Source: an uncultured Mucilaginibacter sp.
Lineage (GTDB): Bacteria > Bacteroidota > Bacteroidia > Sphingobacteriales > Sphingobacteriaceae
Length of the DNA stretch: 64,000 nt
NCBI RefSeq assembly: GCF_913773635.1
Contig: NZ_CAJYGQ010000011.1
Location: 186,001 to 250,000 of the forward strand
Direction of reading: 5' to 3'
The notes beneath the pieces were generated by a model. The model was given only the letters and a program-made list of their open reading frames with translations, did no database searches and was not told where the DNA came from. Made by a program: the position numbers and the translations under genes. This document shows, in pieces, positions 20,320-30,652 of the stretch. Every line of letters starts with the position of its first letter. Within the stretch, counting starts at the first letter, position 1.

Positions 20320-21084
20320 ATGGAACAAATTGAAGATGCTGAAAAATTTCTTGATTACCCGCTGTATACCAAATCGCTTAACGATCTTCCGTTAAAATCT
20401 TCGTTGTTAGTCAATACAATTAATCAGTACTCATTTTGTATGGCTAATGAAGATATGGGCTTCAAGGAGTCTTTACAAATGTCAGATGTGCTTTTGCCTG
20501 ATGGTATTATGGTAGTTGCTGCCGAATATGTAATGACAGGTAAGGTAATTAAAAAAATATCGGGTGCAGACTTGCACCGCCATTTACTTGAAGATTTAAA
20601 TGCTAAAGGTGGCAGCTGTTTTTATCTTGGATCGAGCCAGCAAACACTTGAAAAGATAAAAAACCGCATGGCCAAAGAATATCCTAACGTTAGAGTTGGT
20701 GTTTATTCGCCGCCGTTTGCAAAAACCTTTACTGAAGAAGAGAACGACGAAATAATTAACTCAATAAACGAGTTTAAACCTGATGTATTATTTGTTGGTA
20801 TGACCGCTCCAAAACAAGAGAAATGGTCATACGCTAATAAAGACAGGATTGATGCCAAAATGATTTGTACTGTAGGCGCTGTATTTGATTTTTATGCAGG
20901 TACTATTAAACGTCCCAGTAACATTATGATTGATTTGGGTTTAGAGTGGCTGGGACGTTTGGTTAAAGAACCTAAGCGCTTGTGGAAAAGATATTTAGTT
21001 TACGGGCCGGTATTTGTTTGGCTTATTGCTAAAGAACGTGTAAAGAAAAGCTTGTTTGGCATTTTCTTTAGTCACGCCATTTAA
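20320..21084 (+). CDS. WecG/TagA/CpsF family glycosyltransferase
   Basis: LLPDGIMVVAAE, KKISGADLHRHLLE, CFYLGSSQQTLEKIKNRM, PDVLFVGMTAPKQEKW, CTVGAVFDFYAGTIKRP, GLEWLGRLVKEPKRLWKRY. Confidence 0.93.
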   Translation: MEQIEDAEKFLDYPLYTKSLNDLPLKSSLLVNTINQYSFCMANEDMGFKESLQMSDVLLPDGIMVVAAEYVMTGKVIKKISGADLHRHLLEDLNAKGGSCFYLGSSQQTLEKIKNRMAKEYPNVRVGVYSPPFAKTFTEEENDEIINSINEFKPDVLFVGMTAPKQEKWSYANKDRIDAKMICTVGAVFDFYAGTIKRPSNIMIDLGLEWLGRLVKEPKRLWKRYLVYGPVFVWLIAKERVKKSLFGIFFSHAI

Positions 21085-23089
21085 ACGACTCAATTTTTTG
21101 CTTCGATATTGCTGTGTAGGCATTGCCATGTTTAACAACAGGTTCAGCGCTTGCGATCAGCAATACCGAAGAATATGAGCCAATGACAACTTTGTCAACA
21201 TATACGTTTTGATGCACATCAACGTATGGCTGTTTAAGTATTACTGTCCTAGCCTTTCCGCTGGCATTGTATTCAAAAAGTATATTGCCATTACGGGCCT
21301 CTACAGACGAGTGATCCTTTCCTGAACTTGCTTTCCAAGATGACAGCGAATAGCTTGAGTTAACATGCTTTCCGTTTTTTACGGTAGCCGCCTTAATGCT
21401 ATTCGGATGATTTTTGTTATAGAAATTGCTGTCTATTTGGCCAAAAGCTTTAATGTCATCAAGGTGAGTTGAGAATTTTGCAACCGGCTGCATGTCAGAT
21501 TTAGAAAAGAAAGTGTTGTTTTTAACACTATTATTTCTGATAAGGCTGCTTGTGGCAATGTAATGGTCTTGCTCCATACGCAGCTGTACGCCGTTATCAA
21601 ATACAGTATTGTTAGCAATGCTTACATTTTTTGCATTATGTACTTTAATACCATTGTTGGCGCACTGCGATACGGTATTATTGTTAATAGTTACACTTTC
21701 AGAATTGTCATCAATATAAATGCCTTCAGCTTGTAAAGATTGAGTGTAAGGAGTTCCATCACTATTACCTACACCGTGTAATATGATATTGCTTATTACC
21801 TTTTTATTAACAGTTTTTGACCAGTCGCCTATATAAATACCGGCTCCATCATCTTTAGTTAGACAAAAGTAAGTAATGTGGTTGTTCTTTACAGTTGAAG
21901 CATTCCCGCCAAAATAAATACCATTGTAACCAACGCTGTCTATCCTGTTTTGCTCAATTTTAGTATTATCTCCAAAGGATGTAATTCCTTCATAAGTGCC
22001 CGAGTTACTTTTCCCCATTCCAGGCAGCAAACCTGTATTTAAAATTTCATTTTCGCGCACAATTGAATTTACACAACCGGCATCCATGTTTATGCCTCCG
22101 CTTAATGAATGGTTAATAACACAGTTTGAAACGGTTAACAAAGGGCTATAATTAGCAAACACGGCATCGGCACCTGTTAAATCAATTTTGCAGTTTTTAA
22201 TAACAATGCTTCTGCTTTGAATGATGTTGAAAGCATTCTTTCCAGCGCCAGTAAAAGCAATATCATTAAAGGTTAAATACTGAAACTTTTGTATGTCAAC
22301 CAGGTAATCAGCGCTGTTTGTAGTCACCGTAAATTTATCAGGATTACGGTTGCCGAAAAACACCATCATTTTGTTGCGTTGTTTGTCAAAGTACCACTCG
22401 CCCAGTACATCCAGCGTTTTTAAATTATCCTGAATAAAGTAACCGTATTTGTTAGTAGGAGCATAGGTGGTATTACCTGGCTCGTAGTTGATGGTTGAGC
22501 CGGTTTGCGAAACAATTTTGTTTCGGTCAATTATCCAGCGGTTTTTTCTGATCACTACCTCACCGCTGCTCCAGTTTGAAGTTGCCGGTAATTGGTTATC
22601 TGTAATTGACGTATTACCATCGTGGTTTTGAAAGGTAAGATAACCTTTGTTTGGATACCTGCCCATTGCCTGTTGTTTGCCATTCATTAAAAGCATTGTA
22701 CTTCCAACTGCACAAGGAGCTTCGTAAATGCCGCTCTTTACCATTGTCCAGCCGGTAACAGGTTTAAGTGTGGTTATTTGAGGCTGTGCACCATTGCCAT
22801 AAGCGCCAAAGCAGATAGGAGCGAACACAGCACCTGATTTGGTTACCACGATGCTTCCATTAAATACATCGCCGCGTTTGAATAATACAGAGTCGCCCGA
22901 ATTTAAATTTTTGAAGAAAGAGTTTAGCTTATCAATAGACTTCCATGGAGTTTGAGGGTTTCTGGCCTCTAAGCTTGTATATGAATCATTGCCTGCAGTA
23001 CTTGAAAAGTAGTACGTAGTTGCATGCGTGTTTTTGCAAAATGCTATAAAACTAAAACCAATAAGTAACTGCACAAATCCTTTTTTCAT
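21068..23089 (-). CDS. Secreted right-handed parallel beta-helix protein
   Basis: 673 aa; signal peptide, SLEARNPQTPWKSIDKLNSFFKNLNSGDSVLFKRGDVFNGSI opening and many beta-helix coils (VSNCVINHSLSGGINMD, TINNNTVSQCANNGIKVHNAKNVSIANNTVFDN). Confidence 0.88.
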   Translation of the reverse strand: MKKGFVQLLIGFSFIAFCKNTHATTYYFSSTAGNDSYTSLEARNPQTPWKSIDKLNSFFKNLNSGDSVLFKRGDVFNGSIVVTKSGAVFAPICFGAYGNGAQPQITTLKPVTGWTMVKSGIYEAPCAVGSTMLLMNGKQQAMGRYPNKGYLTFQNHDGNTSITDNQLPATSNWSSGEVVIRKNRWIIDRNKIVSQTGSTINYEPGNTTYAPTNKYGYFIQDNLKTLDVLGEWYFDKQRNKMMVFFGNRNPDKFTVTTNSADYLVDIQKFQYLTFNDIAFTGAGKNAFNIIQSRSIVIKNCKIDLTGADAVFANYSPLLTVSNCVINHSLSGGINMDAGCVNSIVRENEILNTGLLPGMGKSNSGTYEGITSFGDNTKIEQNRIDSVGYNGIYFGGNASTVKNNHITYFCLTKDDGAGIYIGDWSKTVNKKVISNIILHGVGNSDGTPYTQSLQAEGIYIDDNSESVTINNNTVSQCANNGIKVHNAKNVSIANNTVFDNGVQLRMEQDHYIATSSLIRNNSVKNNTFFSKSDMQPVAKFSTHLDDIKAFGQIDSNFYNKNHPNSIKAATVKNGKHVNSSYSLSSWKASSGKDHSSVEARNGNILFEYNASGKARTVILKQPYVDVHQNVYVDKVVIGSYSSVLLIASAEPVVKHGNAYTAISKQKIESFKWRD

Positions 23090-23380
23090 ATAAATACGCC
23101 AAGCGTTTATTTATCAGTGTCCTAAAAGAAGCACATGCACACAGTTAAATTTATATTAACACAAAGAATAATGTGTGTGCTATGCGTTTAATTACAGCTG
23201 TTTACGCTAAGGTAGGAATTTTTGTTTCAAGAAATATGCAATTGTGTAGCATAAATCAAACAACTGGTGTATTTAAAACTATACTTATTCGGAAAGATTA
23301 GGGCATGCCAAAACACATTCTATTGTCAAACAAAATGTGTTTTAATTACAACAAAAAGTGGTTATAAGATAAAGAGCTTA

Positions 23381-23674
23381 TTACGGTGTGACAACTACTG
23401 GAGTTCTTACTTTGCTCTTGAGCATATTAAGCTGCATCTCCAACGCTTTAATCATAAACTCATCATTAAGATTGGAAACGTAGTTTGATACCGTTTGGTT
23501 GTCTTCTACATCAAAAGCAAGTAGCGCGAAGCCACAGTCGGGCAGTTCTTTTTTAAGACGTCCCGCCAACTCAAGCATCTTCTTATCATTGATTTTCTTC
23601 GCCTTCACCTTCGTATGTATATAAAATAATTGTAACTGTTCTCTAACCCTGCTCTTGAAATCAACAAGCCTCAT
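23381..23674 (-). CDS. Small hypothetical protein
   Basis: 97 aa charged ORF in an otherwise non-coding gap; no family recognised. Confidence 0.45.
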   Translation of the reverse strand: MRLVDFKSRVREQLQLFYIHTKVKAKKINDKKMLELAGRLKKELPDCGFALLAFDVEDNQTVSNYVSNLNDEFMIKALEMQLNMLKSKVRTPVVVTP

Positions 23675-24072
23675 GTTGGCTTATACGGGCTCAAATGTTT
23701 TAAGTTACAATAAAATGAATTAGTTAATATTTAATGGTACCAATGTTTAAACAATTATAAAAATTAAATGCCTCATTCGGAAAAGGCTTTTGCAAATGAA
23801 ACCAGCAGTTAATAAAGTTATCTTCATATTTATCTAATTGCAGATAAGATTAATACGCACTTTAAATTGCTCAGGCGCATGGTATTTATACAGGTTTAAA
23901 AATGATAATATCTGCTTAACATTTACCTGCCAGAAATTAAACATTTTTGGTTATTGCTTTTGTGTGTATTAATTTAAGTCAAAGAAAAATTAGATGTAAT
24001 TTATTTTTGAAATTTAACTGCAACAAAGTAATTTGTAAACGCGTAAGAAAAAACTTTCCCCTAATTGGTTTT

Positions 24073-25347
24073 ATGCTGCGATCGAAGATACTTATATTTT
24101 TATGCCTGCTGTTAGCAGCTACAGGCTGTATAAAAAAGAACCTTATTCCGGGAGGATCATCAGGTTATCATGAAACAGGTGCTGATAAATCAGTTACAGA
24201 TACTGCTAAATTGCCTGCCGGTTTGCCGCGTAAGTTGGCATTTGGTACCGAGGGTGATGTATCGGTAAGTAATCAGTTTATTGCAGAATGTGATTATCAA
24301 TACCAATACCTGGCCGGTGATATATTTTCAAACGGGTGGACAACCTGGAATGCTCCCAGCGGCCAGTTTGCACGTAACTTTTTGAATAAAATGGGCCAGA
24401 TGGGTAAAACACCCGTATTTACCTATTATAATATAGTACCAGCCAAACATCGTTTCGAGGATCCGGGCTTTACCAACCTTAATGATGCTGAAGTAATGAA
24501 TAAGTACTTTGACGATTGGAAGTTTTTACTTCAAATTTGTAACAGCTACGGTAAAAAGGTAATTATTCACTACGAGCCTGATTTATTCGGGTACATGCAA
24601 ATGTATAAAGGTGATGCGGTCAAAAGTGTTGTTAAGGTAGGCTTAAGTAAGCAGGCTGATGTATTATCATTTAGCAACGATGCTAAGGGACTGGCACAGG
24701 CTATAGTAAGTATGCGTAACAAATATGCACCCAATGTAATTTTAGGATGGCACGCATCACAATGGGCTACAGGTGTTGATGTTATAAGACATAAGCATAA
24801 TCCCGAAGAGGTAGCAAGCCAAACGGCAGACTACTACAAGTCATTACAAGCAAATTTCGACATCATTTTTTCGGAGTTTGCCGATCGTGATGCCGGGTTT
24901 GACTTATTGGTTAGGAAGAAAAGTGATCCTATGTGGTCTGCCATTGGCGATAAATCAAACAACAACCTAAGTGATTTTGACCGCTTTCAGCGCTTTTTAA
25001 AAAAGCTTAATTTAAACACAGGTAAAAAAATAATATTGTGGCAAATTCCGGTAGGCAACACGCTTACTAACACATGTAACAATACGCCAGGCCACTATAA
25101 AGACAATCGTGCTGAGTACTTTTTGAAACCGGTAATTGATGATAACAATGTTGAAAAGTTGCTTGATTATCAAAGGGCCGGTGTGGTAGCCTTTTTATTT
25201 GGCCGTGGTGCCGAGGAGTGCACCAGCTTTTATGATTTAAAAAACAACGGTGTTACAGGCCCCAATGAAACCGCTGATGATGACGGCGGCTTTTTACGCA
25301 AAGGCATAAAAGCATACTATCAAAAAGGCGCGTTGCCATTAAATTAA
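24073..25347 (+). CDS. Putative lipoprotein with TIM-barrel glycoside-hydrolase-like fold (GH26-like?)
   Basis: MLRSKILIFLCLLLAATGCIKKN lipobox; FGTEGDVSVSNQFIAECDYQYQYLAGD, TPVFTYYNIVPAKHR, KVIIHYEPDLFGYMQ, LGWHASQWATG. ORF track start 23947 lies upstream of the signal sequence. Confidence 0.6.
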   Translation: MLRSKILIFLCLLLAATGCIKKNLIPGGSSGYHETGADKSVTDTAKLPAGLPRKLAFGTEGDVSVSNQFIAECDYQYQYLAGDIFSNGWTTWNAPSGQFARNFLNKMGQMGKTPVFTYYNIVPAKHRFEDPGFTNLNDAEVMNKYFDDWKFLLQICNSYGKKVIIHYEPDLFGYMQMYKGDAVKSVVKVGLSKQADVLSFSNDAKGLAQAIVSMRNKYAPNVILGWHASQWATGVDVIRHKHNPEEVASQTADYYKSLQANFDIIFSEFADRDAGFDLLVRKKSDPMWSAIGDKSNNNLSDFDRFQRFLKKLNLNTGKKIILWQIPVGNTLTNTCNNTPGHYKDNRAEYFLKPVIDDNNVEKLLDYQRAGVVAFLFGRGAEECTSFYDLKNNGVTGPNETADDDGGFLRKGIKAYYQKGALPLN

Positions 25348-25363
25348 ATTTACGAAATTTATT

Positions 25364-25396
25364 AAAAAGGGAGGCTTTAAAACGCCTCCTTTTTGC
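25364..25396 (+). terminator. Intrinsic terminator
   Basis: AAAAAGGGAGGCtttaaaaCGCCTCCTTTTTG just after the 25347 stop. Confidence 0.8.
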
Positions 25397-25509
25397 ATTT
25401 TGTATAGGTGATTAGTTTACGGTAGTCTTGCAACTTTTCCGTTACTATAACTAAGTGATGCTATAAAACGCCAACTTTATACGTTAAATACTGAGTGCAG
25501 TACTAATTA

Positions 25510-25881
25510 ATGAATAAGACAAATACTTTTAAACTCATACTATGCCTTGCAGCAATATTATTTATTGCCAAGCCATTTATGGGCTACACGGTATTTGAGC
25601 GCCTGCACGATAAAGAAGAAACAAACCTACTGGTAAAAATATTTGCCAAGCGCAAGCCTGAATTTTTAGATGAGGCCGCTGCAAAATCGGCCACTGTAAA
25701 ACAGCTGCTGCGTCAAAATGCTAAAGCATTTAATTTAACGCTAAGTACGCTGCTGGTTACACTGTTCAGTTACTTTGCCACACGTTTTAAGGCATTATCT
25801 GCCCTCTCAAAATTACATCATAATGTTGTTGCCTCCTGTGCAACGCCAATTTATCTGCTTAACCGTAGTCTTACTATTTGA
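25510..25881 (+). CDS. Hypothetical protein with N-terminal TM/signal segment
   Basis: 123 aa ORF between a terminator and the RND operon. Confidence 0.5.
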   Translation: MNKTNTFKLILCLAAILFIAKPFMGYTVFERLHDKEETNLLVKIFAKRKPEFLDEAAAKSATVKQLLRQNAKAFNLTLSTLLVTLFSYFATRFKALSALSKLHHNVVASCATPIYLLNRSLTI

Positions 25882-25996
25882 TTTTCATTTGCTGTTATTT
25901 AGTTGCTCTGCCTTTGCAAAGGTGGTGTAATTCTGTTGCGCAATTTCACCGCGCTGTTTAGTTATCCAGCATTGTTTCAAATTATTAAAATTCAAA

Positions 25997-27385
25997 ATGC
26001 TACGTTTTAAACTTAGCTGGTGCCTTGGCTTTTTGCTGTTGGCACCCCGGCTATTACATGCACAGGCTCAGCCGAGTATGAGCTTAAAGTACCTGCTGCA
26101 AAAAGTCAGTCAATCGGCTCCTACGCTTTTAACAGATTCATCGGCTATATTAATTAAAGAGGCACAAGCCCGCGAAACCGGGTTAAACTGGCTTCCTAAT
26201 TTAAAGCTAAACTACCAGGCCAATATTGGTACCAACAATAACGTGGCCGGACCATATTTTGGTTATGGCATAGTACCATCAAACAACCGTGGAGTGCGCG
26301 ACGAAAGCAACACCACTAACGTTTTAGCCAACCTGGGTATTGCTGCGTTTGATTGGGAGCTGTACAATTTCGGATCATACAGGGCGCAAAACAAAGCAGC
26401 CGAAGCTGATATTGAAGTGCAAAAAACCCAGTTTGCTACATCAAAGTACAACCTGGAGGCTTATACTATTGAAAATTACCTGCAGCTTTTACGCCTGCAG
26501 GAGTATGAGGTTATACAGCTTCGCAACATTGAGCGTAATAAAGAAATACGCAGATCGATAAGGGCATTAGCCCGCAGTGGCATACGCGCAGGTGTTGATA
26601 CCAGTATTGCCGAAGCCGAGCTTTCAAAATCGAGACTGAATTATATTGAGCTTACTAACCAATCAAAGCAAATACAGCTTAAACTTTCGGCCATCAGTGG
26701 GCTGCCTTATCAAACCATTATCCCCGATACTACGGCCGAAAGCAAGCTGTTCGGACAATCGGCCGAAATGAAGTTGTTTAACGCCGACACCCTTAACCAC
26801 CCGCTCGTAAGCTATTATTCGTCATTATATAACAGCAGCTTACAGCGCGAGGAGGCGGTAAAGAAAAGCTATAACCCAAAAGTATTGTTACAAGCAGCAG
26901 TTTGGGGCCGTGGTGCAAGTTTAGATGCCGAGCAGAACTTTAAGCCATTGCATACAGGCTGGGGTTTTCAGCGCGAAAATTATTTGATTGGTGTGGGAAT
27001 CACTTATAATTTGTTTGATATAAAGCGCAAGCAAATTAAGGTGAATACACAAAAGCTAACATCGCAGTATGCGCTTAACAAACTGAACGAACAGCGAACC
27101 CTGCTTAACGCAAGCGCCGTACAGGCCGATGCTAATGTGAGTGCTGCTTTAGAACGATTGAATGAAATACCCAATCAGCTAAAGGCAGCCAATGCAGCTT
27201 ACCGTCAAAAGTTCTCGCTTTATAAAAACGGACTTACCGACATTATCGAGCTTAACGCCGCACTTAACCTGCTTTACCGGGCCGAAATTGATTTAATATC
27301 AGCAAGGTATAGTTACGTGCAGGCGCTGTTTCAAAAGGCAGTAACCGAAAACCAGGTCAATACAGTTATCAATCTACTTAATTAA
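25997..27385 (+). CDS. TolC-family outer-membrane efflux protein
   Basis: 462 aa; signal peptide; AFDWELYNFGSYRAQNKAAEADIEVQ; LRLQEYEVIQLRNIERNKEI; YNLFDIKRKQIKVNTQ; followed by RND and MFP genes. Confidence 0.92.
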   Translation: MLRFKLSWCLGFLLLAPRLLHAQAQPSMSLKYLLQKVSQSAPTLLTDSSAILIKEAQARETGLNWLPNLKLNYQANIGTNNNVAGPYFGYGIVPSNNRGVRDESNTTNVLANLGIAAFDWELYNFGSYRAQNKAAEADIEVQKTQFATSKYNLEAYTIENYLQLLRLQEYEVIQLRNIERNKEIRRSIRALARSGIRAGVDTSIAEAELSKSRLNYIELTNQSKQIQLKLSAISGLPYQTIIPDTTAESKLFGQSAEMKLFNADTLNHPLVSYYSSLYNSSLQREEAVKKSYNPKVLLQAAVWGRGASLDAEQNFKPLHTGWGFQRENYLIGVGITYNLFDIKRKQIKVNTQKLTSQYALNKLNEQRTLLNASAVQADANVSAALERLNEIPNQLKAANAAYRQKFSLYKNGLTDIIELNAALNLLYRAEIDLISARYSYVQALFQKAVTENQVNTVINLLN

Positions 27386-27393
27386 TAAGAGCT

Positions 27394-30300
27394 ATGTCAA
27401 TGGTTACATCAGCGCTAAAAAGGCCGGTTACAACAGTAATTATAACCATAAGCCTTTTACTGTTTTCGGTACTCAGCGCTATTAAAATACCGATAGATAT
27501 TTTTCCGCAGTTAAACATGCCTACCATGTACGTAATCGAATCATACGGGGGAATGTCGCCGCAGCAAATGGAGGGCTTTTTTTCAACCCGTTTACAAGAT
27601 CAGTTTTTGTACGTAAACGGTATTAAAAGCATCACCGCAAAAAACATACAGGGCTTAACCATGCTCAAACTCATGTTTTACGAAGGCACTGACATGGGTG
27701 AGGCCTCGGCACAGGTAGCCTTGCAGGTAAACCGCTCCATGAAATTCTTCCCGCCCGGTGCATTGCCACCACAGGTGTTGCGTTTTGATGCATCATCATT
27801 GCCGGTGGGGCAGCTGGTTATGTCCTCAGAAACACGCAGCCTTAAAGACATTTATGATTTAGCAACCACCCGTGTACGGCCAACCTTCTCGTCTGTTCCG
27901 GGGCTTTCGGCACCGCCGCCGTTTGGGGCAAATTCACGTTCGGTTATCATCAACGTTGATCCTACAAAAATGCGCAGCTACAGCCTTACACCCGATGAAG
28001 TGGTTGCCTCGTTGGCCAAGTACAACGTAATGTCGCCTTCGGGTAACCTGCGTATGAACAATACCATGTACGTTACTACCATGAATTCGCTCATTAAACA
28101 GGTGGAAGATTTTGGTAACATACCAGTCATTAGCAAAAACGGGTCGCCGGTGTTTATCAAAGATGTGGCGCGGGTAAGCGATGGTGCCGATGTTACGGTA
28201 AGTTATGCACTAATCAACGGAAAACGCTCAGTATATATCCCTGCTGTTAAAACGGCCGACGCATCTACCTGGGCTGTAGTGCAAGCCCTGAAAGCAAAAA
28301 TACCCGATATGCAAAGCTTGCTGCCTGATGATGTTAAGGTATCATATGAATTTGACCAATCAGTATTCGTTATAAACGCAGTTGAGAGCTTGCTTACCGA
28401 GGGCGGCCTGGGAGCCATACTAACCGGCTTAATGGTACTGCTCTTTTTGCGCGATTGGCGCAGCAGTTTAATTGTAGTAATCACCATTCCGGTATCTATC
28501 ATTATTGGCGTTATGCTGCTTGGTTTTTTTGGACAAACCATCAACATTATGACGTTGAGCGGATTGGCGCTGGCAATTGGTATTCTTGTAGATCAGGCTA
28601 CGGTAACCATTGAGAACATACACCAGCACCTTGAAATGGGCAAATCAAAAAAGCGTGCTATTTATGATGCCTGTGAGGAAATCGCCTTTCCGTTGCTGCT
28701 TATTTTGCTCTGTATACTGGCTGTATTTGCACCATCATTTATGATGCAGGGCGTGCCCCGTGCTATGTTCCTGCCGTTATCGCTATCCATAGGTTTAACC
28801 ATGATTGTGTCGTACATTATTGCACAAACACTGGTGCCAATTTTAAGTAACTGGATGATTAAGGCCGAACAATATCAGCATTATCACCATGAAGAAGTAC
28901 ATGCCCATGCCGGCGAAGCGCTTGACAATGAAGAAAGGCAGCAGGTTAAGCAACACCTGCATGAAGAGAAAAGTCACCCTGAGCAAAATGACTTGTTTGA
29001 GCGCATAAAACTGCGCTTCATGAATGTATTACAGCGCTGGATGCCTGCCAGAAAACCTATTGTAATTGCTTACCTTATTGGAGTGCTTGCGCTTGCTTTA
29101 GGCGGCTTTATTATTATTGGTAAAGATATGATGCCTAAACTCAACAACGGGCAATTCCAAATTCGTATCAAAGAGCCCGATGGCACCCGTTTGGAGCGAA
29201 CAGAGGCCAAGCTTAAGCAAGTGCTGCAAATTATTGACAGTACATCAAACCATCATGTGGCTATAAGCTCAGGCTATGTTGGCCTTATTCCCAGCAGTTA
29301 TGGCGTGAGTAACTTGTACGTGTTTAACACAGGTACGCATGAAGCCATACTGCAGGTAAACCTTGATGCGGAGTACAAAGTAAACATGGACGATTTTAAG
29401 GAAGCGCTGCGCAAAAACATTGCCTATGCCATGCCCGAGCTGAGGATAACCTTTGAACCTATTGACATGACCGAGAAGATTATGAGCCAGGGCGCCGCAA
29501 CTCCTATTGAGGTTACCGTTGCAGGTAAAGACATGGCTCAAATTGAGGCGTTCAGCAATAAGCTGGTAAACAAGCTCAAAAAAATTGATTACCTGCGAGA
29601 TGTGCAGATTGCCCAGCCTCTAAAGTTTCCGGTAGTGAAAATTACGCTTGACAGGCTAAAGTTAGCACAAATGGGTTTAAGCGTTAGCGAAATTGCACGC
29701 TCGGTTACTGCAAGTACATCATCAAGCCGTTTCTCCGAAAAAAACCAGTGGTTGGATGAAAAAGCATCTAATACTTACCAGGTGCAGGTGCAGATACCCG
29801 AATACGTAATGAATAACATGGACGAAATACGTGAGATACCACTGGTAAAAGGGCAAAGCACGCCGGTATTGGGCGATGTTGCTCAGTTTAAGACTGTGTA
29901 TGTACCCGGCGAGTACGACCGGATGGGGCCACGACGGTATTTAACGGTAAGTGCAAACATTCACTATAAGGATTTGGGCACGGCTACCACTGCCGTTCAA
30001 AAGGCAGTTGATGAGTTAGGTACGCCACCTAAAGGTATTGTAACCCAGGTTCAGGGCATGTCGGGCTTGTTAACAGAAACACTCTCCAGCTTGCAAAATG
30101 GTTTGTTGTTTGCCATTTTGGTTATCTTCCTTTTACTTGCAGCCAACTACCAATCTGTTAAATTATCGCTAACGGTACTGTCAACCGTGCCTGCAGTGGT
30201 GCTTGGGTCTATAGCGGCATTGCTGCTTACGGGTTCAACGCTTAACCTGCAAAGCTATATGGGTATGATTATGTCGGTAGGGGTTTCGGTGGCTAACGCC

Positions 30301-30648
30301 ATTCTTATTGTTACCAATGCCGAAAAGCTCCGCCTTGATTACCGCGACGCTACCAAAGCCAGCGTTACCAGTGCTTCAGTACGTTTACGCCCTATTTTAA
30401 TGACCAGTTTGGCCATGATAGCCGGTATGATACCGATGGCATCGGGCATGGGCGAAGCCGGCGAACAAAGTGCACCGCTTGGCCGTGCGGTTATTGGTGG
30501 TTTATTTGCATCAACCATTGCTGCCCTGTTTATACTGCCGCTGGTTTTTGCGTGGGTGCAAAATAAATCAACCTACCAGTCACCATCATTAATGCCCGAT
30601 AATGAATCATTAGTTCCAACTAACGAAACCTTGCAATTAAATCAATAA
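27394..30648 (+). CDS. RND efflux transporter permease (AcrB/MMPL superfamily)
   Basis: 1084 aa; ALKRPVTTVIITISLLLFSVLSAIKIPIDIFPQLNMPTMYV; SGLALAIGILVDQATVTIENI; YQSVKLSLTVLSTVPAVVLGSIAALLLTGSTLNLQSYMGMIMSVGVSVANAILIV. Confidence 0.96.
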   Translation: MSMVTSALKRPVTTVIITISLLLFSVLSAIKIPIDIFPQLNMPTMYVIESYGGMSPQQMEGFFSTRLQDQFLYVNGIKSITAKNIQGLTMLKLMFYEGTDMGEASAQVALQVNRSMKFFPPGALPPQVLRFDASSLPVGQLVMSSETRSLKDIYDLATTRVRPTFSSVPGLSAPPPFGANSRSVIINVDPTKMRSYSLTPDEVVASLAKYNVMSPSGNLRMNNTMYVTTMNSLIKQVEDFGNIPVISKNGSPVFIKDVARVSDGADVTVSYALINGKRSVYIPAVKTADASTWAVVQALKAKIPDMQSLLPDDVKVSYEFDQSVFVINAVESLLTEGGLGAILTGLMVLLFLRDWRSSLIVVITIPVSIIIGVMLLGFFGQTINIMTLSGLALAIGILVDQATVTIENIHQHLEMGKSKKRAIYDACEEIAFPLLLILLCILAVFAPSFMMQGVPRAMFLPLSLSIGLTMIVSYIIAQTLVPILSNWMIKAEQYQHYHHEEVHAHAGEALDNEERQQVKQHLHEEKSHPEQNDLFERIKLRFMNVLQRWMPARKPIVIAYLIGVLALALGGFIIIGKDMMPKLNNGQFQIRIKEPDGTRLERTEAKLKQVLQIIDSTSNHHVAISSGYVGLIPSSYGVSNLYVFNTGTHEAILQVNLDAEYKVNMDDFKEALRKNIAYAMPELRITFEPIDMTEKIMSQGAATPIEVTVAGKDMAQIEAFSNKLVNKLKKIDYLRDVQIAQPLKFPVVKITLDRLKLAQMGLSVSEIARSVTASTSSSRFSEKNQWLDEKASNTYQVQVQIPEYVMNNMDEIREIPLVKGQSTPVLGDVAQFKTVYVPGEYDRMGPRRYLTVSANIHYKDLGTATTAVQKAVDELGTPPKGIVTQVQGMSGLLTETLSSLQNGLLFAILVIFLLLAANYQSVKLSLTVLSTVPAVVLGSIAALLLTGSTLNLQSYMGMIMSVGVSVANAILIVTNAEKLRLDYRDATKASVTSASVRLRPILMTSLAMIAGMIPMASGMGEAGEQSAPLGRAVIGGLFASTIAALFILPLVFAWVQNKSTYQSPSLMPDNESLVPTNETLQLNQ

Positions 30649-30652
30649 TAAA

